DNA from: an uncultured Planctomycetota bacterium
GTDB lineage: Bacteria; Planctomycetota; Phycisphaerae; UBA1845; Fen-1342
Length of the DNA stretch: 64,000 nucleotides
NCBI GenBank assembly: GCA_900696525.1
Contig: CAADGL010000021.1
Span: 62,001 to 126,000, forward strand
Direction: 5' to 3'
Positions 58,064-64,000 of this stretch are shown here, one piece after another. Under the pieces are notes generated by a model. That model saw only the letters and a program-made list of their open reading frames with translations, was not told the DNA's origin and made no database searches. The translations under genes and the position numbers were made by a program. How positions within the stretch are numbered: position 1 is the first letter of the stretch; each line of letters starts with the position of its first letter.

Positions 58064-58336
58064 CTAGCGTCGCGCCGGCGGTCGCCGCGGTGTCTCCTCG
58101 CGGGCCTGAATCTCCGGCACGCGGAGGTTCAGAATGCGGCTGCGGATCGCGCTCGGATCGCGCAGCCGCGCCTGCCGCAACTCCAGCGCGTGGAGCTCGT
58201 GCCGCTGCTCCTCGTAGCGTTGATCACACAGCGAGGTAAGGTAGTGCAGGCGCGTCGTCTCCACCCGCAGCAGCACCGCTCCCAGCATCACCGCCAGCGC
58301 GCAGACCAGCACGATGACAATTCGCGTAAGCGACAT
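58064..58336 (-). CDS. ftsL: FtsL-like division protein
   Basis: A 90-residue bitopic membrane protein. A short cytoplasmic start (MSLTR) precedes a transmembrane helix IVIVLVCALAVMLGAVLLRV and a periplasmic coiled coil (ETTRLHYLTSLCDQRYEEQRHELHALELRQARLRDPSAIRSRI). This is the topology of FtsL/FtsB, which recruit FtsW and FtsI. Sequence conservation is low in this family, so position before ftsI is the main argument. The start at 58336 has GGAG 9 nt upstream; the frame continues upstream to 58543 without conserved sequence. It ends 10 nt before ftsI. Confidence 0.82.
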   Translation of the reverse strand: MSLTRIVIVLVCALAVMLGAVLLRVETTRLHYLTSLCDQRYEEQRHELHALELRQARLRDPSAIRSRILNLRVPEIQAREETPRRPPARR

Positions 58337-58845
58337 GGCGGCGCACTCCACGCGAGCGCCGCCAGCATAACCCCTCGGCGCCGCACGGCCCAGCGCGCCG
58401 CCCCCGCCCGCCTGCCTGCTCGTGGCCGCCGGCGCGCGAGCGCCCGGTCCTCGACCCCATCTCGACGGCGCGAACCACAGGCCGGCGCGCCCTCCGGCGA
58501 CGGCCGCGCTCGCCCGCCTCTCCATCGTATCGACCACGGCCAACCTCGCTCGTTAGCGCGAACGCCGATGGGCCGCGCGGGGCGCCCCCCTTGCCCGACG
58601 CGCAACTCGCCGCGCCGGCCAGCGGGCGCAGGGTGCGACGCGCGGTCACGCCTGCCGCCGCTGAACTGGAACTTTACAGGCGCGGCTCGGATCGGGTTCT
58701 GAGATCGCCTCTTGTGTTCGTCCGGGCCGGGCCGGGGACAGCCCGGCTCTGACGTGTCGCTTGCCTCGTCAGCGGCGCCGGGCCCCACGACGCAGGGATT
58801 CCGAGCCCTGTTCCTCCCGTGTTCTGTTGTTTTATGCAAAAGCCT
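58337..58845. other. 509-bp gap between ftsL and the LysM gene
   Basis: No gene is supported. It holds a half-copy of the diverged inverted repeat (TTACAGGCGCGGCTCGGATC at 58674-58693) and a GCCGGGGACAGCCCGGC hairpin (about 58731-58747). The same GGGGACAGCCCGGCTC is found near 37214. Confidence 0.6.
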
Positions 58846-59991
58846 CTATCCGTCGCGGGTCGGTGGCGGCAGCTTCAGCGTCGTCCCGGGAAGCAGATGA
58901 TCGGCGTTCGCCAGCCGGTTGAGCTTTGAGATTTCGCGCCAGCGCTCCCGGTCGTTCAGCTCACGCTCGGCGATGCGCGCCAGCGAGTCCCCCTTTCGCA
59001 CGCGGTATGATCGCGGCGCCGGACGCTCGGCGGCGGCCTTGCCGGTGGCTTTCGGGGCATTCTTCGCCGTAGCCGCGTTGGTCAAGGCTGTCTTCGGAGG
59101 CGACGTCGGCGTCGTCATGGCTCGTCCCGCCGGGGCCGGGGCGCCGCGCGGCCGTTCGTCGGCGCGCCCGGCCGCCCTGTCCGGACTTTCTCGCCCGGTC
59201 GTGCGCGGTGCGGGGCTCTCGGCGCTTGCCAGCGCGACGCCGCCGCGCGCCGGAATCACGATCGTCTCGCCGATGAGCAGGCGGCCGTCGCGCTTCTTGA
59301 CGGCGGGATTGGCATCCATGAGCAGGCGCACGTCCTGCGGCGCGGCGCTGCCCCAGATTCGACGGGCGACCTTGTGGAGATTGTCGTTGCGGGCCACCTT
59401 GTACTGCACCGCCGCTCGTCGCGGCTCGCTGGCGGGCGAGCCGGGCCCAGCCGGCGCCCGGGCGTCCGGCTCGGCGGGCCCTGTGACCGTCAGCGGCGTG
59501 TCCTCGGATCCAGACAGCACGGCCTCGGCCGGGCGCGCCGACGGCAGCGGCGGGGTGCGCACGTCGCGCCCTCCTCCGCGAGACGCGGTTCCCGCGTCGG
59601 CGGCGAAGGTAGGCGGCCGCCGCCCCGTGGGGTCCGGGGCGACGGCCGTTTGTGGGGCCTGTTGAGGGGCGGACTCGATCTCGGCTGGGCGCGGCGCCAG
59701 GCTGCCGCCCAGCGCCAGGCGGTCGCCGCCCGTTTCGGGCGCGTGGCGCGGGGCGCGGTCGATGCGCTCGGGGGCGGCGGCGCTGCTCTGCTCGAACCGC
59801 GCGGCCAGCTCCGGCGCCCGCGGTCGATTCAGGTCGGCGACCGGCGTGGCGATCGGCCCGCTGGCCTGCATCACGAGTGAGCCCGGCGCCGGGCTCTCGG
59901 CCCCGGGGCGGGCGACCTGATTCACCAGCCAGCACATCACACCGATGAAGCCCAGGCTCAGCAGCATCGCGAGCTTCATGTTCAACACCAT
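58846..59991 (-). CDS. Membrane-anchored protein with two LysM domains, inside the dcw cluster
   Basis: A 381-residue protein with an N-terminal signal anchor (KLAMLLSLGFIGVMCWLVNQV), long Pro/Ala-rich linkers and two LysM peptidoglycan-binding domains. The first is at about 196-247 (VQYKVARNDNLHKVARRIWG...IGETIVIPA). The second is at about 328-376 (SYRVRKGDSLARIAERELNDRERWREISKLNRLANADHLLPGTTLKLP). It probably anchors or positions septal wall enzymes. The start at 59991 has GGAGG five nt upstream. It lies between rsmH and ftsL, a place occupied in most dcw clusters by ftsL alone. Confidence 0.85.
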   Translation of the reverse strand: MVLNMKLAMLLSLGFIGVMCWLVNQVARPGAESPAPGSLVMQASGPIATPVADLNRPRAPELAARFEQSSAAAPERIDRAPRHAPETGGDRLALGGSLAPRPAEIESAPQQAPQTAVAPDPTGRRPPTFAADAGTASRGGGRDVRTPPLPSARPAEAVLSGSEDTPLTVTGPAEPDARAPAGPGSPASEPRRAAVQYKVARNDNLHKVARRIWGSAAPQDVRLLMDANPAVKKRDGRLLIGETIVIPARGGVALASAESPAPRTTGRESPDRAAGRADERPRGAPAPAGRAMTTPTSPPKTALTNAATAKNAPKATGKAAAERPAPRSYRVRKGDSLARIAERELNDRERWREISKLNRLANADHLLPGTTLKLPPPTRDG

Positions 59992-60053
59992 TGTCGCCTC
60001 CATGCTACGACGCCGCACGCACTGGCGTCCGCGATCCGACTGCGGCGCGCCGC

Positions 60054-60944
60054 TCAGACGCGCTGCGCAACGCGCAGCTTCGCGCTTCGGGCGCGCGGGT
60101 TCGCGGCGCGCTCGTGTTGATCCGCGACCACGGGCCGCCGCGTGAGCTCCGACATCCGGCCCTCGGCAACGGTGCGGCGGATGAGCCGCTTGACGAGTCC
60201 GTCCTCGAGGCTGTGGAAGCTGATGACGGCGAGCCTGCCGCCCGGGCGCAGACGGTCCACCACGTGCTCCAGGAACGTGCGCAGGTTGTCCAGCTCGTGA
60301 TTGACCGCGATCCGCAGGGCCTGAAAGACGCGCGTGGCCGGGTGCAGCCGGTCGCCGCCGCCCATGGCCGACTCAACGGCCCGCGCCAGCACTTTGGTCG
60401 TCGTAATGCGGCCCTCGTGGCGCACCTGACAGATGCGCTTGGCCACCTTGCGGCTGGCGCCTTCGCCGCCGAACTCGTAGATCAGGTCCGCCAACTCGGA
60501 CTCGCTGAGCCGGTTGACGAGGTCTAGGGCCCGTTCGCCACGGCTGCGGTCGTAGCGCATATCCAACGGGCCGTCGCGCTCGAACGAGAAGCCGCGCGCC
60601 GCATCCGCCAACTGCGCCGAATTCACTCCCAGGTCGAGCAGCATGTGGTCCACCTGTTCCAGGCCCACGCGCTCCAGGATCTCGCCGAGCTCGGCGTAGT
60701 TCCCGACGACGAGCTCAACCGCTCCGCCGTGCGACGCCAGTCGCCGCCGGGCTTCTTCGATCATCGCCGCGTCGGCATCGATGCCGATGTAGCGGCCGCC
60801 TGGCGCAATCCGCGGGAGGATCGCGGCGGCGTGACCGCCCAGTCCGACTGTGCCGTCGAGCACCGCCTGACCCGGCCGGAACTCCATCAGGCGCAGCAGG
60901 CTCGCGACGAGCACCGGCTCATGCGCAACGGGCGACTCTGTCAC
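60054..60944 (-). CDS. rsmH: 16S rRNA (cytosine1402-N4)-methyltransferase RsmH (MraW)
   Basis: A 296-residue methyltransferase that modifies C1402 in 16S rRNA. The HEPVLVASLL start, LDGTVGLGGHAAAIL SAM site (about 29-43), IGIDADAAMI, and DHMLLDLGVNSAQLADAARGFSFERDGPLDMRYD are present. So are VFQALRIAVNHELDNL and the C-terminal FHSLEDGLVKRLIR, all diagnostic. The GTG at 60944 is the start. The 352-nt gap to mraZ is unusually long for a dcw cluster and is packed with hairpins. It is followed by the LysM gene after 62 nt. Confidence 0.96.
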   Translation of the reverse strand: MTESPVAHEPVLVASLLRLMEFRPGQAVLDGTVGLGGHAAAILPRIAPGGRYIGIDADAAMIEEARRRLASHGGAVELVVGNYAELGEILERVGLEQVDHMLLDLGVNSAQLADAARGFSFERDGPLDMRYDRSRGERALDLVNRLSESELADLIYEFGGEGASRKVAKRICQVRHEGRITTTKVLARAVESAMGGGDRLHPATRVFQALRIAVNHELDNLRTFLEHVVDRLRPGGRLAVISFHSLEDGLVKRLIRRTVAEGRMSELTRRPVVADQHERAANPRARSAKLRVAQRV

Positions 60945-61296
60945 GGACGGCTGATCCCGATCTGATGGGGCCGCGCCGGGCGCGGCGGGTCATTGCGATT
61001 CAAACGGGCACTGGACACGCCCGCGCGAAGCGGCTAGGGTCTGGCGGTCGTCTTCACGGCGGTCAGTTGAACTGCCCTGCCGAGCGAAACGACAGGATGG
61101 CCGACGCGCCATCCATGGTCGCGTCGGCCACAGAGCCAGAGCCGGGCATTCACCGCCGACCCAGCCATTCCGCGGACGCATCCCTGCCTTGGGACCGTTG
61201 CAGCGGTCCCAACCCGCGTTGATTCGAGCCGTCGCGGCGGCGGCGCGAGCGCTGCCGCCGCGACGTGGTGAACCCAACCCACCACTCGATCGTCTA
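60945..61296 (-). other. Hairpin-rich 352-nt leader between mraZ and rsmH
   Basis: Four strong stems are read: 61099-61108 with 61120-61129 (10 bp, extended by an inner CCAT/ATGG), 61189-61197 with 61204-61212 (9 bp, 6-nt loop), 61231-61241 with 61254-61264 (11 bp), and 61265-61270 with 61280-61285 (6 bp). None is followed by a U-run on the minus strand. They could act as RNA-level control of the downstream dcw genes. Confidence 0.6.
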
Positions 61297-61797
61297 TCAG
61301 CAGGCGCGCTCGCCGGTGTTGGGCGCCGGCGATCCGCGCGCCTGCCGTTCCGAAAGGGCCTGGGCTTCGAGCTGCGGATACTCAGTCCATTTCTGCTGCT
61401 CGAACGCCTCGAAGTCGGCCCGGCCCCAGAGTTCCAGGTGATCCCGCATGCCCGCCAGAATCACGTCGCCTGGCGCCTCGATTCCCGACAGCTCCAGCAG
61501 CCGCTTGGGCAACAGCACGCGGTTCTGGTCGTCCGGCTGAACGGCGTGGCAGTTCGAGTACAGGAACTGATACCACTCGTACGCCGGCCCCTGCACTTCC
61601 GAGGGCAGCGGATCGCCGTCGCGCAGGCGCTCGAAGTGCAGCTCAGGGTAAAGCGCCAACGTCCCGCGACGCCGGGCCGGCAGGACATAGAAGCCGACGC
61701 CGTCGTTCTGGACGTTCATCTTGTTGCGGACGGCCAGCGGAATGGAGAGACGATGCTTCGCGTCGAGCCTGAGTTCGTACCGGCCGACCAGGAACAT
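61297..61797 (-). CDS. mraZ: Transcriptional regulator MraZ
   Basis: A 166-residue protein with two AbrB-like SpoVT/MraZ halves: FLVGRYELRLDAKHRLSIPLAVRNKM at the start and HAVQPDDQNRVLLPKRLLELSGIEAPGDVILAGMRDHLELWGRADFEAF in the second half. MraZ multimers bind short repeats upstream of their own gene to regulate the dcw operon. Start 61797 is preferred over 61821, with GGTGGCGG upstream. The C-terminal 20 residues are variable. Repeated GTGG sites lie between its promoter and start. Confidence 0.92.
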   Translation of the reverse strand: MFLVGRYELRLDAKHRLSIPLAVRNKMNVQNDGVGFYVLPARRRGTLALYPELHFERLRDGDPLPSEVQGPAYEWYQFLYSNCHAVQPDDQNRVLLPKRLLELSGIEAPGDVILAGMRDHLELWGRADFEAFEQQKWTEYPQLEAQALSERQARGSPAPNTGERAC

Positions 61798-61801
61798 TCC
61801 G

Positions 61802-61831
61802 CCACCGCGCCACGGTCCCACAACACTCCAC
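61802..61831 (-). promoter_or_regulatory. Candidate MraZ-binding repeats (four GTGG)
   Basis: On the minus strand GTGG occurs at 61831, 61821, 61813 and 61805 (spacing 10, 8 and 8 nt), the second as GTGGG. Known MraZ boxes are direct repeats with about 10-nt period. Position downstream of the -10 box is suitable for autorepression. Confidence 0.4.
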
Positions 61832-61850
61832 TGACTGGGCTATACTGGGA

Positions 61851-61878
61851 AATATAACCACTTTTCCACGAGACGCAA
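61851..61878 (-). promoter_or_regulatory. Promoter of the mraZ/dcw operon
   Basis: TTGCGT (61878-61873), a 16-nt spacer and TATATT (61856-61851). The predicted start is about 47 nt before the mraZ ATG. Confidence 0.5.
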
Positions 61879-62303
61879 GCCGAATCGATGAGATTCAGAA
61901 AAAAAAAGCCGCGTCCGGCCCGCCTCGCACGTTGTCAGTGGCCGAACGGCGCCGCATGACGCTTCCGCGCCTCTCCCCCAGAGCCCGACGCCGTCGCACC
62001 GGCCGCCCGCGCGCGGCCACCTGCGCCGTCGCTCGGCGTCCGTTGGCTCAACCGGATGAACCGCGCGTGGCGCCGGAGGCGCCGCGCCGGGGCGGCGCCT
62101 TGGCGGCGCCGCATCGCGGCTGTCGCGGGGCCGGCGAGGTCCGCGGCTTGACAGTGAAGTTCGCGGACCGTAAGGTTCGACGAATCGCGCGGTTGTGCGC
62201 CGTGGGTATCGAGCCCCGGATTCGCCCATCAACCGGGCCGCATCGCGACCAGGGAATTCGGGCCCGGCTAATGACATCGGAGACGGCGTGACGCGGAGGA
62301 CGT
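61879..62303. other. Divergent region mraZ / rpmF
   Basis: A 425-bp stretch with an A9 run at about 61899-61907 and the rpmF promoter. An open frame at 61932-62291 (119 codons, Arg/Ala-rich) has no ribosome-binding site and no similarity to YceD, the usual neighbour upstream of rpmF, so it is not called as a gene. Confidence 0.5.
62148..62176 (+). promoter_or_regulatory. Promoter of rpmF-plsX-fabH
   Basis: A perfect TTGACA (62148-62153), a 17-nt spacer and TAAGGT (62171-62176). The leader to rpmF would be about 120 nt. Confidence 0.6.
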
Positions 62304-62489
62304 ATGCAGCCCGTACATAAGAAAACCAAGCACCGCAAGCGAACGCGGCGGTCGCATCACGCGCTGACGCCGGCACACCTGGTTTCATGCCCCCAGTGCG
62401 GCCAGGCCAAGCGGCCGCATTGCGCCTGCCAGAACTGTGGCCACGTGAACGCACACACCCGCATCAAGGTTGGCTCCGAGGAGTCATAA
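62304..62489 (+). CDS. rpmF: Ribosomal protein L32
   Basis: A 61-residue, very basic protein. HKKTKHRKRTRRSHHAL near the N-terminus and a four-cysteine zinc ribbon (CPQCGQ ... CQNCGHV) are typical of the zinc-binding form of bL32. GGAGGA is immediately upstream of the ATG at 62304. It is followed by plsX after 5 nt and fabH, the common rpmF-plsX-fab arrangement that couples ribosome and membrane lipid synthesis. YceD, often upstream, is not seen. Confidence 0.95.
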   Translation: MQPVHKKTKHRKRTRRSHHALTPAHLVSCPQCGQAKRPHCACQNCGHVNAHTRIKVGSEES

Positions 62490-62494
62490 GCACC

Positions 62495-63502
62495 ATGCGG
62501 ATCGCGCTCGACGCGATGGGCGGCGATCACGCGCCGCGCGAGATCGTCCGCGGCGCGGCGGCCGGCCTGCGGCACCTGTCCGACGGCGACCAGATGCTGC
62601 TATACGGTTTGCGCGACGTGATCGAGGGCGAATGCCGCGAGCACGGCCTGACCGATCCGCGCATCCGCATCGAGCACTGCTCGCAGACGATCGGGATGGA
62701 CGAGTCGCCGGTTGAGGCCCTGCGCGGCAAGCGCGACTCGACGATCGTCCGCATGGCGTCGGCCGCCGGAAAGGGCGAGCTCGACGCGATCATCTCGGCG
62801 GGCAACACGGGGGCGTTCGCGGCGGCGGCGCAGTTGCGCATCAAGCCGATCGCGGGCGTGACGCGACCGGGGATCGCGGTGGTGATGCCGACGTTCCGCG
62901 GTCCGGTGATCCTGTGCGACGTGGGGGCGAACACGACGCCCAAGCCGCACCACCTGCACGAGTACGCGCGGATGTGCGACATCTACGCGCGCGAGATCCT
63001 CGGCATCGCCGAGCCGCAGGTCGGGATCATCTCGATCGGCGAGGAGGAGGCGAAGGGCAACCCGCTGGTGAAGGAGGCCCATGCGCTGCTGAAGGGCGAC
63101 CCGCAGTTGCATTTCATCGGTAACGTCGAGGGGCGCGACATCTTCGCCGGCGAGGGGCAGGTCTTCATCTGCGACGGCTTCGTCGGCAACGTCACGCTCA
63201 AGCTCACCGAGGGGCTGGCCGAGGGCCTGTTCAAGACGATCGTGCGCGAGATCGGCCAGGAAGGCCCCAGCTTCGCCCAGCAGTTCGCCCCGATCGTCGA
63301 GCGCATCTGGAAGCGCCACGACTTCGCCGAGTACGGCGGCGCCCCGCTGCTGGGCATCAAGAGCGTGGTCATCATCTGCCATGGGCGCAGCGACCAGCGC
63401 GCCATCAGCAACGCCATCCGCGTCGCCGCCGAGCAGATCCGCACGAAGCTCAACAGCATCATCGAGTCCCGCATGGCCACTCTCGTCGAGCGCCCGGCAT
63501 GA
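62495..63502 (+). CDS. plsX: Phosphate acyltransferase PlsX
   Basis: A 335-residue enzyme making acyl-phosphate from acyl-ACP for phosphatidic acid synthesis. It begins MRIALDAMGGDHAPREIVRGA, then DEYDxxR-like spacing, AIISAGNTGAFAAAAQLRIKPIAGVTRPGIAVVMPT, LCDVGANTTPKPHHLHEYARM, VGIISIGEEEAKGNPLVKEAH, FIGNVEGRDIFAGEGQVFICDGFVGNVTLK and GAPLLGIKSVVIICHGRSD. All PlsX blocks are intact. It overlaps fabH by ATGA. Confidence 0.97.
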   Translation: MRIALDAMGGDHAPREIVRGAAAGLRHLSDGDQMLLYGLRDVIEGECREHGLTDPRIRIEHCSQTIGMDESPVEALRGKRDSTIVRMASAAGKGELDAIISAGNTGAFAAAAQLRIKPIAGVTRPGIAVVMPTFRGPVILCDVGANTTPKPHHLHEYARMCDIYAREILGIAEPQVGIISIGEEEAKGNPLVKEAHALLKGDPQLHFIGNVEGRDIFAGEGQVFICDGFVGNVTLKLTEGLAEGLFKTIVREIGQEGPSFAQQFAPIVERIWKRHDFAEYGGAPLLGIKSVVIICHGRSDQRAISNAIRVAAEQIRTKLNSIIESRMATLVERPA

Positions 63503-64000
63503 AAGTGAACTGGGGCGTCGAAGTAGCCGGGTCCGGCATTGGCGTGCCCGAAAGGGTCATGACCAACGAGGACTGGGCGCAGCGGCTCGACACGAGCGAC
63601 GAGTGGATCGTGCAGCGCACGGGCATTCGCCAGCGGCGCTGGGCCGCGGAGCACGAATCGACGCTGACCTTCGCCGAGCGCGCCAGCCGCGCCGCACTGG
63701 CCCAAGCCGGCGTCACGGCCCAGGACATCGACCTGATCGTCTGCGGCACCATCACGCCGGATCATCCGCTGCCGTCGACGTCCTGCGAGTTGCAGGCGGC
63801 GCTGGGCTGCGGGTGGGTCCCCGCGTTCGACGTCGTGGCCGCGTGCTCGGGCTTTGTGTACGCGATGATCACCGCGGCGCAGTACCTCGTGACGGGGATG
63901 TCGCGCTGCGCGCTGGTGGTCGGCGCCGACTGCCTGACGCGCGTGTGCGACATGGAGGACCGCCAGAGCGCGATCCTCTTCGGGGACGGGGCCGGCGCGG
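63499..64000 (+). CDS. fabH: Beta-ketoacyl-ACP synthase III FabH, cut by window end
   Basis: The first 167 residues are visible. GVEVAGSGIGVPERVMTNEDWAQRLDTSDEWIVQRTGIRQRRWA is the KAS III start, and DVVAACSGFVYAMITA carries the catalytic Cys (about 114). The substrate-binding DLIVCGTITPDHPLPSTSCELQAALG is present. It condenses acetyl-CoA with malonyl-ACP to begin fatty acid synthesis. ATGA overlap with plsX supports one operon. The His and Asn of the active site lie beyond the window. Confidence 0.95.
   Translation, partial: MKVNWGVEVAGSGIGVPERVMTNEDWAQRLDTSDEWIVQRTGIRQRRWAAEHESTLTFAERASRAALAQAGVTAQDIDLIVCGTITPDHPLPSTSCELQAALGCGWVPAFDVVAACSGFVYAMITAAQYLVTGMSRCALVVGADCLTRVCDMEDRQSAILFGDGAGA

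Noticed and set aside
61932..62291. Open frame before rpmF as a YceD (DUF177) gene
   Set aside because: No YceD motif, no ribosome-binding site, and the rpmF promoter lies within it.

Overview
The window is a chromosomal segment of a GC-rich bacterium, most likely a planctomycete. The lineage call rests on planctomycete-style exported proteins (a prepilin-signal protein at the left edge, two dockerin-type EF-hand proteins, a 7-heme tail-anchored cytochrome), many orphan lipoproteins, and a division/cell-wall (dcw) cluster that stops at ftsW. It was reached by reading the sequence, not by a database search. Coding density is high, genes often overlap by ATGA or GTGA, and GTG starts are common. 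No phage, insertion sequence, CRISPR array or rRNA operon was found.

Layout. 1-6.4 kb: a truncated prepilin-like gene, the multiheme cytochrome, a lipoprotein hydrolase, selA, an HDOD regulator and thioredoxin. 6.4-15.8 kb: a ribbon-helix-helix protein, a lipoprotein/methyltransferase/HxxxD-acyltransferase trio, a B12-radical SAM enzyme, tRNA-Ser, a PLP sulfur-amino-acid enzyme, UbiE and a B12-binding protein. 15.8-20.3 kb: a minus-strand run speB-rarA-formyltetrahydrofolate cyclo-ligase-nadB. 20.4-24.9 kb: a pseudopilin divergent from a secretin and TPR-lipoprotein pair, then tRNA-Ala. 25-33.5 kb: a metallophosphatase coupled to a Ser/Thr kinase, a degenerate amidase-like membrane protein, miaB, and exported or dockerin proteins. 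33.5-37.1 kb: an APH-fold kinase, rph, a lipoprotein and rdgB. 37.3-41.5 kb: YggX, an M20 amidohydrolase, an orphan protein, an esterase and miaE. 41.7-46.7 kb: an NSS transporter with a 44-residue partner, followed by an OmpR/histidine-kinase pair. 46.8-50.8 kb: tRNA-Thr, a candidate structured RNA with a terminator, an exported protein and a CapD-type nucleotide-sugar enzyme. 50.8-61.8 kb: the minus-strand dcw cluster mraZ-rsmH-(LysM)-ftsL-ftsI-murE-murF-mraY-ftsW. 62.3 kb to the end: rpmF-plsX-fabH, divergent from mraZ.

How the genes work together. The dcw block makes meso-DAP-type lipid-linked peptidoglycan precursor and polymerises it at the septum; a LysM protein sits inside the block. 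The rpmF-plsX-fabH operon starts phospholipid and fatty-acid synthesis. MiaB and MiaE act in sequence on A37 of tRNA. Kinase and phosphatase are translationally coupled. The transporter is probably sensed or controlled by the adjacent two-component system.

Non-coding content is the least ordinary part. Two copies of a ~120-bp nested inverted-repeat element, with related fragments, are scattered between genes. A tandem 12-mer extends the end of ftsW and a tandem 15-mer follows rdgB. Four strong hairpins fill the 352-nt mraZ-rsmH gap. A structured RNA candidate ends in a clear terminator near 47.3 kb. Several genes have a -10 box 6-7 nt before the start codon, which suggests leaderless mRNAs.
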